Positions 1 through 6,933 are shown, numbered from the stretch's first letter. The stretch is 64,000 bases of DNA from Candidatus Saccharimonadota bacterium (GCA_017431105.1 JAFRLS010000003.1:1-64000), one strand, 5' to 3'. The notes: generated from the letters alone by a model not told the origin. Translations and numbers: made by a program.

Positions 1-112
1 AGAGTCACCAACACCCGAAGTCCGCCTCGGCGGCCTAAGGTGGGGGAGATGATTGGGGTTAAGTCGTAACAAGGCATCGGTACGAGAACGTGTCGATGGA
101 TTACCTCCTTTC
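1..112 (+). rRNA. rrs: 16S rRNA, 3' end (partial)
   Basis: The first 112 bases are the 3' end of 16S rRNA. The conserved GTCGTAACAAGG of helices 44-45 is at 64-75 and the molecule ends in GGATTACCTCCTTTC, which carries the anti-Shine-Dalgarno CCTCC at 104-108. The gene starts upstream of the window. No 23S or tRNA follows: a terminator is found at 275-303 and the next gene is on the other strand, so this 16S gene is transcribed alone at its 3' side. Confidence 0.95.
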
Positions 113-170
113 TTGAGAAGGAATTGATGAGTCTGAAACAGCAATGTCACAGATATCTAGGTCGGTTACG

Positions 171-199
171 GTTATGATTATGCAAGCTTGAATCATAAC
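171..199 (+). other. Hairpin downstream of 16S
   Basis: A perfect 9-bp stem (GTTATGATT with AATCATAAC) closes an 11-nt loop in the 16S trailer. It may be a processing site for the 16S precursor. That role is inference; only the inverted repeat is seen. Confidence 0.5.
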
Positions 200-274
200 A
201 AACCTCTTTTAAGAGGCGTAACATTAAGCTTTACACGCTGAAAAGATGAAAATTGCACAACTAAGTTGTTAAAC

Positions 275-303
275 AAAAATCTCCCCAGAAGGGGAGATTT
301 TTT
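275..303 (+). terminator. Terminator of the 16S transcript (bidirectional)
   Basis: A 12-bp A/T-flanked stem (AAAAATCTCCCC, loop AGAA, GGGGAGATTTTT) ends in a T run. It can stop the 16S transcript and, from the other side, the DUF4234 gene whose stop is at 319. Confidence 0.9.
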
Positions 304-318
304 GCAGTACAATATTAA

Positions 319-633
319 CTATTTCTTAGCGCCATCAGCAATCTTATTCAATTCGGACTGCACGATTGCTGGCATTATGATGCCAATCAGCCAGAAAAGG
401 ATGAACCAAAGGATGCCATTATTGTCTTTCTTTACTTTGGTAGAAAAACCTTCAGCATACTTGTACAGCCAATAGATATTAGCAATTGGGATAATCAAGA
501 GCCAAGCCGTAGGGATATCTGCCCCTAAACTATTAATCTCTTCTTTTGTTTTTACTTCCCAGTAAATACTATAGATCCCAAAAGTGATGATGGACAACAG
601 ATAAACCACCACTATATCGCGCTTTTGAATCAT
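319..633 (-). CDS. DUF4234 family small membrane protein
   Basis: This 104-residue protein has the hydrophobic pattern of DUF4234 proteins: an N-terminal helix at about 7-24 with FGIYSIYW, a central helix at about 43-58 ([17 protein letters not shown]) and a third at about 73-92. Such proteins are integral membrane proteins of unknown function. The ATG at 633 has a good Shine-Dalgarno (AAGGAGAGG) and a -10 TATAAT on the minus strand at 665-670, so the mRNA has a short leader. It converges on the 16S terminator. I recognise the family by its pattern but cannot give a function. Confidence 0.75.
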   Translation of the reverse strand: MIQKRDIVVVYLLSIITFGIYSIYWEVKTKEEINSLGADIPTAWLLIIPIANIYWLYKYAEGFSTKVKKDNNGILWFILFWLIGIIMPAIVQSELNKIADGAKK

Positions 634-712
634 ATTTTACCTCTCCTTAGTATTAATTAACTTCATTATAACATAACTTAAATTAAAAATAAGCATAAAT
701 TTGTAAAAATTA

Positions 713-741
713 TTGACAAAACTAAAGTAATGTGCTATAAT
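713..741 (+). promoter_or_regulatory. Consensus sigma-70 promoter
   Basis: TTGACA at 713-718, a 17-nt spacer and TATAAT at 736-741, with an extended -10 (TG at 733-734). It drives the 820-1170 gene. The first 15 nt, TTGACAAAACTAAAG, are identical to the promoter of the KGG gene at 7414. Confidence 0.85.
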
Positions 742-819
742 CAAAATGAGTCAGCTGAGACTGGCTAGTATATCCGTTCGTGTATGCGAATGGAAATTTT
801 TACAGAGGAGGTTGTTCGT

Positions 820-1170
820 ATGAACAACAATGAAAATTCCAAGGTTAGCAGGGTGGCTTTCAGTACTTCGATCAAAGAAGGTAGCGGCCCTAGTAGGGAA
901 CTCATCGTCGAAGCGTTTCTGCACGCTAAAGACAAAGACTTCAGAATTCCCATCGAATTCTCATTTGACATCAATCCCTTAGAAGTCGATTTACGCGACC
1001 TACGGATAACTTCGATCCAACACGAAGATGGCAGCGGCTTTTGCTTCAATCTAGGTGGCACCCTGGAAATTTTTTTTCACAAAACCGATAGTTCCCATCT
1101 CGGCAAATTCAGCGCATTTTACGACGCGAAGCGCCGTAGAGGAACTTTTCAGGTTACCAGAGTGTGGTAG
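820..1170 (+). CDS. Hypothetical protein (116 aa)
   Basis: I do not recognise this protein. I place the start at ATG 820 because GAGGAGG lies 8 nt upstream; an in-frame ATG at 784 has no ribosome binding site. The protein is soluble, without a signal peptide or membrane segment, and is rich in alternating hydrophobic and polar residues that suggest beta strands (for example FRIPIEFSFDINPLEVDL and GGTLEIFF). It has its own consensus promoter at 713-741 and a terminator at 1217-1250, so it is monocistronic and probably well expressed. Codon use is more GC-rich than its surroundings. Confidence 0.7.
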   Translation: MNNNENSKVSRVAFSTSIKEGSGPSRELIVEAFLHAKDKDFRIPIEFSFDINPLEVDLRDLRITSIQHEDGSGFCFNLGGTLEIFFHKTDSSHLGKFSAFYDAKRRRGTFQVTRVW

Positions 1171-1216
1171 TTTTGCCAGAATCTGCCCCCTCTGGGGATC
1201 ATCCTCCTTTTCTTTT

Positions 1217-1250
1217 GCCCGGACCGCAAGGTCCGGGCCTTTCATTTCTT
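1217..1250 (+). terminator. Rho-independent terminator
   Basis: Perfect 9-bp stem GCCCGGACC / GGTCCGGGC with a GCAA tetraloop, followed by CTTTCATTTCTT. It ends the 820-1170 transcript. The -35 of the next gene (TTGATT, 1249) overlaps its T tract. Confidence 0.85.
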
Positions 1251-1347
1251 GATTTTTCGTAGAGAATAGTGTATAATAAGGACAGATATACTAGTGGGAG
1301 TAGAGAACGTTAACCTACACTTATACACGAAAGGAGGTGTATGTTCT

Positions 1348-1593
1348 GTGTGGAGGCCAGATTGGAGACTGATATTTCTCAACAAAAATAACGGCGATGT
1401 CTTTAGCACCAGCAATCCCGAAAAAGACCTCATGGACTTACTTATAGATAAGACTAAAACACTCGGGCATATGCTCACTTTTGATGAGGCTAGCACCATT
1501 CCAGACATGGTGGAACCGAATTCATACGCTTTTTATTTTGGTTCTTTTAGTAACGCTGCTAAGTTGGCCTGGTTTAAGGCAAAATCGCTATAG
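1348..1593 (+). CDS. Small protein with homing-endonuclease-associated-type repeat
   Basis: Start choice: GTG 1348 lies 10 nt after a strong AAAGGAGG at 1330-1337; GTG 1294 in the same frame has no ribosome binding site, and ATG 1341 gives only a 16-codon frame. The 81-residue product has a C-terminal half, about residues 28-76, that resembles the helix-turn-helix repeat found next to HNH homing endonucleases (PF18780-like): a helix, a spacer, then NSYAFYFGSFSNAAKLAW, which matches the usual pattern of Tyr, FGSF and a terminal Ala-rich helix. That repeat is thought to bind DNA. No nuclease domain is present. The -10 is TATAAT at 1272-1277 with TTGATT 17 nt upstream. Confidence 0.6.
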   Translation: MWRPDWRLIFLNKNNGDVFSTSNPEKDLMDLLIDKTKTLGHMLTFDEASTIPDMVEPNSYAFYFGSFSNAAKLAWFKAKSL

Positions 1594-1662
1594 AAGCCAC
1601 GCCAATGGCAATACGCCACCAAAGGAAGCCCAGTCCTCATCATCCTCAGACTATAGGTGTTA

Positions 1663-1692
1663 TTACCCCTGGTTTTTAACCAGGGGTAATCT
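1663..1692 (+). terminator. Terminator-like hairpin
   Basis: Perfect 12-bp stem TTACCCCTGGTT / AACCAGGGGTAA between the plus gene ending at 1593 and the minus Fic gene ending at 1745. The T run is weak (TCTATCTTA). It probably separates the two convergent units. Confidence 0.7.
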
Positions 1693-1744
1693 ATCTTATC
1701 CCCCAAATCACTAATACCTTAAATCTTACCACTATATGTCGTTT

Positions 1745-2902
1745 TTAGAGACCACTAAAATAATCGGCATACGTTTTTCCATTTGGCATTTTATACTTAT
1801 CTTCATGTTTAAAGATGTCTATCATTTTGCGTGCCTGTTGTAGCTGTATATTTTTAACAATATCACAATACTCTCTATAATCGTCGGCTTTCCACCCATA
1901 AAATGTTTCCTCTGCATTCCACTCGTCTTTCTTTTCGATATCAAAAACGGCATATTTTTCACCACGCGGGTTTTCCTTTTCTGCATAATATCTCATAATA
2001 GAGTCAAACCTATTTTTTTTCTCTAGCATCATCCCTAAAGCTAATGTGGCAATAGGTTTTTCAAAAAAAGCGTTTTGCACTACTTTCTTTTCAAAATAAT
2101 CTAGATTATTTTCCGCATCATCTGTTAAGAAAACATCTGGCATTGGGCGTTCACCATCGGGTAAATTCAAATAAACATTCATTTTTCCCATTTTATCCGG
2201 CAACTTCGACGACCGAAGTAGATCCTGTTTTACTAAATCAATTGTCATTTTTCCTACTTCTGAGGGGTATCTCAAGTTATTCTTTTCTAAGAATCTCTCA
2301 CCATTACCCACCTCATCCTGGTTATCTGTTAAGTGATGAAAATCACTACCAACTATCTGGAAATCGCGTTTACTAAATACCTCATACATTACTCTTGATG
2401 TTCTTCCATTTCCATCTTTAAAAAGATGCAGATGGTTGGTCATGTAATAAACAAGCGCCGCCCTCTTCCGATTATCATTTATATCATTTTTGATCGCATC
2501 CCAAGTTTCTTCGATAGCTGTAGCTTGCACCTCTGATGCTGGACTAAGATGGCCATGTATTTCGGCTCCACTCCAAACCCCATATCCGCGAGCTCGACGT
2601 TGGTCTCTTTTTTTACCAGTTAAGGTGCCATTTACAAAATCCAAAATTCTGACAGCATCTTTTGCATCTAGATTCGCCAAATCTTCCTCAAAATTTTTTT
2701 CATCACCTCTCGACTCTACTACCCCGATTATTTCTAGAGCTCTTTGTGTTTTTGATGTCTCCTGTGCCTGAGGCCTCTCCGTTTTCATCTTGGCCATATG
2801 AGTGGAAAAGTCATCGACTCCCTCCATCGCGCTAGACCATGACGACTCTTCCTCAGGCGGACTGTCGTTATTTGGCAAACTTTCTCTATGAAAAAGCTTC
2901 AT
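1745..2902 (-). CDS. Fic/DOC family protein (probable AMPylase)
   Basis: Fic proteins transfer AMP or another nucleotide part to a hydroxyl of a target protein. The signature HxFxxGNGR is complete at residues 159-167 (HLFKDGNGR), followed by TSR, in a 385-residue protein; His159 is the expected catalytic residue. The N-terminal 50 residues are low-complexity and acidic, the core spans about 100-230, and a C-terminal region of about 150 residues is not recognised. I see no clear (S/T)xxxE(G/N) inhibitory helix, so its control is unknown. The start ATG overlaps the stop of the MazG-like gene by 4 nt (ATGA), so the two are translationally coupled and may act together. Confidence 0.88.
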   Translation of the reverse strand: MKLFHRESLPNNDSPPEEESSWSSAMEGVDDFSTHMAKMKTERPQAQETSKTQRALEIIGVVESRGDEKNFEEDLANLDAKDAVRILDFVNGTLTGKKRDQRRARGYGVWSGAEIHGHLSPASEVQATAIEETWDAIKNDINDNRKRAALVYYMTNHLHLFKDGNGRTSRVMYEVFSKRDFQIVGSDFHHLTDNQDEVGNGERFLEKNNLRYPSEVGKMTIDLVKQDLLRSSKLPDKMGKMNVYLNLPDGERPMPDVFLTDDAENNLDYFEKKVVQNAFFEKPIATLALGMMLEKKNRFDSIMRYYAEKENPRGEKYAVFDIEKKDEWNAEETFYGWKADDYREYCDIVKNIQLQQARKMIDIFKHEDKYKMPNGKTYADYFSGL

Positions 2903-3240
2903 CTCTCATCTCCTTCACCGTGAATTTTATTGCGCTGCCAGCGACTTTCTAATTTTTCTAAATTACCCTTTGCTACCTCTGAAAAGGGTATATCTAAATA
3001 CCTTGCCACCCCTGCTAAATACCACAATACATCGCCAAGCTCTTTCGAAATCGCCAAGCGGTCCTCATCGGATATAGAGCCATCTTTATCCCTTAATATC
3101 TTTTTGATTTTATCGGCGGTTTCTCCAGCTTCACCAGTTATGCCGAGTACCTTTTCTATGAAACCAATCGCCTTTAAATCTTCGGTCTTTTCAAAAGAAT
3201 CATACTTTTTGGCCCTCTCTTGATATTCATCGAAGCCCAT
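2899..3240 (-). CDS. MazG-like nucleotide pyrophosphohydrolase
   Basis: The 113-residue all-alpha protein matches the MazG-like NTP pyrophosphatase fold. It has the metal-binding EAGE pattern (GEAGETADKIKK, about 34-46) and the second motif KELGDVLWYLAGVA (about 66-80), where EL(G)DxxxY/W carries the other acidic ligands. Such enzymes hydrolyse NTPs or damaged nucleotides to NMP and pyrophosphate. It is the first gene of a two-gene unit with fic. The start has a strong AGAGGAGG, and the 3241-3273 gap is a compact divergent promoter shared with the SpoU methylase. Confidence 0.85.
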   Translation of the reverse strand: MGFDEYQERAKKYDSFEKTEDLKAIGFIEKVLGITGEAGETADKIKKILRDKDGSISDEDRLAISKELGDVLWYLAGVARYLDIPFSEVAKGNLEKLESRWQRNKIHGEGDER

Positions 3241-3273
3241 CTTACCTCCTCTTATGATATAATTATAACACGC

Positions 3274-3795
3274 ATGGAAGATACCAGAAATTTAATTGAC
3301 GAATACAAGGGTTTATCTAACGAACAAGTTTTTGATGCACTTAGCAAAAAGCGTAACTCTTTGGAAATTGCCATTGAAAACGTCGAGCACGATTTTAATA
3401 TTGGCTCTATTGTTCGTACCGCAAACTCTTTCAATGTGAGCAAGGTGCACATTATAGGCCGCAAGAAATATAATCGTCGCGGCGCCATGTGTACAGATAA
3501 ATATTTAGAAATTATTCACCACGCTTCAATTGAGGATTTTCTTAAAAGTCAAAAAAACAGGGAACTAGTCGCCGTCGAAAACAATACACCCCGCGCTCTA
3601 CCACTACACGATAAACATTTTACGCCAAACACTACTCTTATTTTTGGTTCCGAAAATAACGGCATCACGAAAGAATTATTAGAAAAAGCAAACGATGTAC
3701 GTTTTATTGAGTCTTTTGGCTCTACTCGCTCCGTCAATGTTGGCGCCGCCGCCGCCATTGCCATGTATGAATGGGCCAGACAAAGTGTGCTATGA
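3274..3795 (+). CDS. SpoU/TrmH family RNA 2'-O-methyltransferase
   Basis: This 173-residue protein has the three SPOUT motifs: NVEHDFNIGSIVRTANSF (about 32-49), LIFGSENNGI (about 122-131) and FGSTRSVNVGAAAAIA (about 146-161). These enzymes methylate the 2'-OH of a tRNA or rRNA ribose with S-adenosylmethionine. It lacks the N-terminal extension of RlmB, and the target cannot be read from sequence. The real start is ATG 3274, not the in-frame codon at 3220. TATAAT at 3258-3263 ends 10 nt before the ATG and there is no Shine-Dalgarno, so the mRNA has almost no leader. Confidence 0.9.
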   Translation: MEDTRNLIDEYKGLSNEQVFDALSKKRNSLEIAIENVEHDFNIGSIVRTANSFNVSKVHIIGRKKYNRRGAMCTDKYLEIIHHASIEDFLKSQKNRELVAVENNTPRALPLHDKHFTPNTTLIFGSENNGITKELLEKANDVRFIESFGSTRSVNVGAAAAIAMYEWARQSVL

Positions 3796-3842
3796 TATAA
3801 ATATATAAGCGTACCTTAAAATTGTGAAAGGGGGTGTTCCGG

Positions 3843-4616
3843 TTGAATTTGGGCACTATAATCTTCTATATACTAATAGGAGCGCTTACATTAAATTCTA
3901 TATCGTACATTGCCTGCTTTAGATTATTTTATAATGGGGTGGACATTGTAACAATTCGCGAACACGATAATGGCAAAGCAGTCTATCTGATTGGGGGTTG
4001 TCTATGCCGCACAAAACGACCTTTTGAATTTATGCTCAACGCAATTCCGCCAGGTACTAATGTATATTTGATAGAATATCGCAACTCGGGGTTCAATATA
4101 GAAAAAGCCTCAAAAGCGATATCGGATCACATTTGCGCCAAAGGTTACGAGGACGTAACGTTTATAGCAATTTCTCTCGGTTATCAACTAGCAGCCAGAA
4201 CAGCCAGGCAAAGCGATAAAATTATTGCATTGAACCCATGTATAGGCAGGACATCTCTAGCATCATGGCTCAGAAAGTTTACTCCAGCCTTAGCAATCGG
4301 CTATCTAGCTACCTTCATAATAGGTTGGCTTTCCTATGCGCCTATTGTTAAAGTTGACGGGCGGCCATATTACTCGTTAAAACTACTATTCAACCAGTTT
4401 AGAATCTGTTGTAACAACAAAACCTTGTCAAAATACCCGTTCCGACCAAATGTATTAGTGTTGAGCAAATCCGATCGCATCATCGATAATGCGGTACTGA
4501 TTAAAAAATTGATTACTTCGCCGAAGATTTACTCACTTAGTACTAATCATTTCTGGATGGGAAATAACAGCCACCTCTATTATGATGCCGTCGTCGAGAA
4601 CCTTTCACGAATTTAA
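3843..4616 (+). CDS. Membrane-anchored alpha/beta-hydrolase-like protein
   Basis: An N-terminal membrane helix (about 4-25) is followed by a likely alpha/beta-hydrolase domain. The nucleophile elbow reads AISLG (in FIAISLGYQLA), a GxSxG variant with Ala for the first Gly. A later Asp (LVLSKSDRIID) and the His in STNHFWMG could complete the triad. A second hydrophobic stretch follows at about 150-170. The substrate is unknown. TTG 3843 is the best-placed start, 8 nt after AAAGGGGG; GTG 3834 in the same frame would overlap the ribosome binding site. A terminator follows directly. Confidence 0.6.
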   Translation: MNLGTIIFYILIGALTLNSISYIACFRLFYNGVDIVTIREHDNGKAVYLIGGCLCRTKRPFEFMLNAIPPGTNVYLIEYRNSGFNIEKASKAISDHICAKGYEDVTFIAISLGYQLAARTARQSDKIIALNPCIGRTSLASWLRKFTPALAIGYLATFIIGWLSYAPIVKVDGRPYYSLKLLFNQFRICCNNKTLSKYPFRPNVLVLSKSDRIIDNAVLIKKLITSPKIYSLSTNHFWMGNNSHLYYDAVVENLSRI

Positions 4617-4621
4617 ACCAT

Positions 4622-4650
4622 AAACCCCGCATTTTGCGGGGTTTATTCCT
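4622..4650 (+). terminator. Rho-independent terminator
   Basis: Perfect 9-bp stem AAACCCCGC / GCGGGGTTT with loop ATTTT, five bases after the hydrolase stop. The T tract is short. Confidence 0.8.
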
Positions 4651-4714
4651 GTCGATAAGAACTACTAAGCGTATTTTGACATTATATTAAAAAAATCATG
4701 ATACAATAATTTTT

Positions 4715-5458
4715 ATGAAAATACTGCAAATAAATGGGTGGACAGGCAGAATCAAAGACGGCCTAAGTCGTTTTATCGCTGAAGGAGAATATGATGTTGT
4801 TTGCATGCAAGAGGCGATTTGGAGTGACGACTGCAACGAATTCCTGGAGCTATACGTTGATACTGTAGACAAAATACAAAGAGAAGCTGGCTATGAAAAT
4901 GTTTCTAAAGCCTCTAATTATGGGACAAAAATACTAAGGAATAATGCTCAATTTGAAATAGGTAATGTAATTTTAAGCAAAATTCCTTTTGCGAGCGTGG
5001 AAGAAAGAAATATTTTAGGACAATATACAGTAGTTACCGACATATCAAATTATAAAAACACAAAAGACCATAGTTATACGGCGCAGAAAGCTGTATTGAG
5101 TAATGGAATAGCAGTCGTTAATTATCATGGCTATTGGCAAAAGGATCCTATCGGGAACGAGACTACGATACAATGCATGCAGAGAGTAGCAAAGTTTATT
5201 AAAGAGGATTTTCGTCCTACTGTCATGTGTGGAGACCTGAATATCGTCTGCGAATCGCCAGCTATGCATGAATTGGATTTTATGCAAGACTTGATTCAAA
5301 TAAATCAAATAAAAACAACTTTAAGGAATATTCGTTTTATAAAGGATGTGGCTTGTGACCACATCTTGATTACCAATGATTTGAGGGCCGAGCATTTTAC
5401 AACGATTAATGCGCCAATTTCGGACCACATGGCTCTAACCGTCGATATAAGCCACTAA
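4715..5458 (+). CDS. Endonuclease/exonuclease/phosphatase family protein
   Basis: The 247-residue protein has the motifs of the EEP superfamily in order: the metal ligand Glu in CMQEA (about residue 33), GNVILSK (about 88), NYHGYW (about 140), CGDLNI (about 172), CDHILI (about 216) and the C-terminal SDHMALTVDI with the catalytic Asp-His pair. It lacks a signal peptide. Members cut DNA, RNA or phosphoesters; the substrate here is unknown, and it is distinct from the exonuclease III at the window end. TACAAT at 4702-4707 lies 7 nt before the ATG with no Shine-Dalgarno, so the transcript is predicted leaderless. Confidence 0.8.
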   Translation: MKILQINGWTGRIKDGLSRFIAEGEYDVVCMQEAIWSDDCNEFLELYVDTVDKIQREAGYENVSKASNYGTKILRNNAQFEIGNVILSKIPFASVEERNILGQYTVVTDISNYKNTKDHSYTAQKAVLSNGIAVVNYHGYWQKDPIGNETTIQCMQRVAKFIKEDFRPTVMCGDLNIVCESPAMHELDFMQDLIQINQIKTTLRNIRFIKDVACDHILITNDLRAEHFTTINAPISDHMALTVDISH

Positions 5459-5491
5459 ACTGGACCCATATTCAATATATACACGATCTGA

Positions 5492-5509
5492 TGGGGGCAA
5501 ATTGGGCAG
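5492..5509 (+). repeat. 18-bp direct repeat, copy 1
   Basis: TGGGGGCAAATTGGGCAG is repeated perfectly at 6006-6023. Weaker similarity extends about 15 bases to the right of both copies. The two copies bracket the candidate RNA gene at 5580-5945. Confidence 0.8.
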
Positions 5510-5544
5510 ATATTGACACTATAATAAAAAAAAACAAAAAAGTA

Positions 5545-5573
5545 TTGACATTTTAATGTATATATGCTATAAT
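5545..5573 (+). promoter_or_regulatory. Consensus promoter of the candidate RNA
   Basis: TTGACA 5545-5550, a 17-nt spacer, TATAAT 5568-5573, with extended -10 TG at 5565-5566. No Shine-Dalgarno or sensible reading frame follows for 370 bases. Confidence 0.85.
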
Positions 5574-5579
5574 GTAACC

Positions 5580-5945
5580 ATGGCTCAAATGCCATTGCTC
5601 AAATGATGCTTCGGCGTCAGATGGGCCCTATATTCATACTCAAATGATGCCTCGGCGTCAGATGAGTATCTCCAAATGACACCTCGGTGTCAGGCGGGGT
5701 CCAACTCAAACAATTGCCTTCATATTGTCCTACGAAGGAAAAACAATTGAGAAAGATTGAGTAGAATATTCGGACACTCTCCACCTTTGCCGAAAGACTG
5801 GAGCAGTAATTTTACAAAAGGGTAAAGTAAACCAAACCCAGAGAAGTACATCAAGGCAAGGCTCTCGAAGCTAAATGGATGTGAACGTCTCAACCCCCGC
5901 AGGTTCGACCTGCAATAGCCCCCGCACCCTGCGGGGGCTTTCCCT
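5580..5945 (+). ncRNA. Candidate structured non-coding RNA (about 365 nt)
   Basis: The unit runs from a perfect promoter to a perfect 10-bp GC terminator (5917-5939) and holds no gene. Its 5' third has three tandem hairpins of one design, at 5597-5626, 5636-5669 and 5670-5699. Each has a lower stem, a small A/G-rich internal loop and a 6-bp upper stem capped by TTCG or CTCG. Stems differ by compensating changes: the upper stem is TGATGC/GCGTCA in two and TGACAC/GTGTCA in the third, and lower stems are GCTCA/TGGGC, ATACTCA/TGAGTAT and CTCC/GGGG. Near the 3' end, CCCCCGCAGG at 5894-5903 could pair with 5928-5937 and compete with the terminator stem. It lacks the RNase P core GAGGAAAGTC and tRNA-like ends of tmRNA. 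Function unknown. Confidence 0.65.
5917..5945 (+). terminator. Terminator of the candidate RNA
   Basis: Perfect stem AGCCCCCGCA / TGCGGGGGCT, loop CCC, then TTTCC. Confidence 0.9.
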
Positions 5946-6166
5946 ATATTAAGCTTTATTATCAAAAAAACGGCTTTTAAGACCGAATAATCTCATACTT
6001 TTTAGTGGGGGCAAATTGGGCAGGCATTAAAAAACTATAGAGAAGAAATAATGGATAGATTGGTGAATTTATAAACTATCAATTTATATACGTCAAGAAT
6101 TATCTTTTAGATATGCAATAATTATCTTCTTTTATCTTTCAGATCATAAACAAAGCATAGAAAGTA
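5946..6166. other. Intergenic stretch; possible short minus-strand transcript
   Basis: No reading frame. On the minus strand, TTGACG (6098-6103 region), 17 nt and TATAAA face a short hairpin with a T8 run at 5966-5990, which would give a transcript of about 100 nt containing the 18-bp repeat. The hairpin has a mismatch and the promoter is not perfect, so this is weak. Confidence 0.3.
6006..6023 (+). repeat. 18-bp direct repeat, copy 2
   Basis: Perfect second copy of TGGGGGCAAATTGGGCAG (first at 5492-5509), 514 bp apart start to start. Confidence 0.8.
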
Positions 6167-6195
6167 TTGACAAAAATAAGCATGTGTGGTATAAT
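6167..6195 (+). promoter_or_regulatory. Consensus promoter
   Basis: TTGACA 6167-6172, 17-nt spacer, TATAAT 6190-6195. It drives the gene at 6359 through a leader of about 155 nt. Confidence 0.85.
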
Positions 6196-6201
6196 ACAAA
6201 A

Positions 6202-6358
6202 ATAGGCTTTTTAAGCCTATGGAACTTTAAGAAGATGCGTTAAATTCTCCTTTAAGGAAATTTTGCGACTCGTTTTGCCTATCTATATGGTAGCCGAAAT
6301 GAGTCGCGAAAGCCGCTCAACAAATTTATTTTTAGGCGGTAATTCCGCCAAAAGAAGA
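6202..6358 (+). promoter_or_regulatory. Structured 5' leader of the 6359 gene
   Basis: The leader holds three inverted repeats in series: ATAGGCTT/AAGCCTAT (6202-6220), GCGACTC/GAGTCGC closing a 29-nt interior (6265-6307), and GGCGG/CCGCC (6335-6349). The last one sits just before the AAGAAG ribosome binding site. A leader this long and folded is unusual in this compact window and may regulate the gene. No known riboswitch class is recognised. Confidence 0.5.
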
Positions 6359-6922
6359 ATGATCATGGCAAAGATGGTAAAAATCCATAAGCAGGCTGGC
6401 ACTAGGAAAGACGCAGTAAGGATCAGCAAAGTCAGCGATATTCCGGAGTTTCTCAGAAGCTCCATCGATATTGCAGGCGATACGTTATACCTCACCTGTG
6501 TTGAAGGTAATGAAAAATGCCCCTTAGGTTCTGTCATCGGCTACGAGACTTCCGATAATACTCCGAGCGGTTATAACTGCTGGTGCATCGGAAACGCCGA
6601 GACCAACCTGATCGAAATCGACGGCGTCTTCTACAAGAAGGCTACCGTCATGCCGGCCATGGCAGTCACTGATGAATTTCCGGAATTTCTCGAAGGCGCC
6701 GATATCACTCATAATCCTGACGGATCTTGGTCTATCAAGACCGACTGGGGCGTAAGCACCGGTTTCCCTGGACAGGCATACTGGGTCAGATACGGAACCA
6801 AAGAGGATGAGACACCGGATGCCAATATCCTTACAAAGACGGAAAAGTCCTACAAGGACTACATCGTCTGTGATGGTGACGGCAACGATATCGGGTTCCT
6901 TTCCGAAATCGACCCCGCTTAA
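6359..6922 (+). CDS. Hypothetical protein (187 aa)
   Basis: I do not recognise this protein. ATG 6359 or ATG 6365 is preferred because AAGAAG precedes them and a long structured leader lies upstream; the in-frame TTG at 6263 falls inside a leader hairpin. The first 20 residues are basic (KMVKIHKQAGTRKDAVR), the rest is acidic with many Gly, Asp, Trp and aromatic residues and short motifs suggestive of beta structure (GYETSDNT, WCIGNAET). No membrane segment, signal peptide or catalytic motif is visible. Three Cys (VEGNEKCPLG, YNCWCIG) could bind a metal. Codon use is more GC-rich than the neighbours, which together with the flanking repeats hints at transfer. It has its own promoter and terminator. 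Confidence 0.65.
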   Translation: MIMAKMVKIHKQAGTRKDAVRISKVSDIPEFLRSSIDIAGDTLYLTCVEGNEKCPLGSVIGYETSDNTPSGYNCWCIGNAETNLIEIDGVFYKKATVMPAMAVTDEFPEFLEGADITHNPDGSWSIKTDWGVSTGFPGQAYWVRYGTKEDETPDANILTKTEKSYKDYIVCDGDGNDIGFLSEIDPA

Positions 6923-6933
6923 CGCATCCAGAA

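Noticed and set aside
5580-5945. RNase P RNA or tmRNA
   Set aside because: The conserved GAGGAAAGTC core of RNase P is absent, and there is no tRNA-like acceptor with CCA or tag frame; the GGTTCGACC is part of a 5-bp stem with a 5-nt loop, not a T arm.
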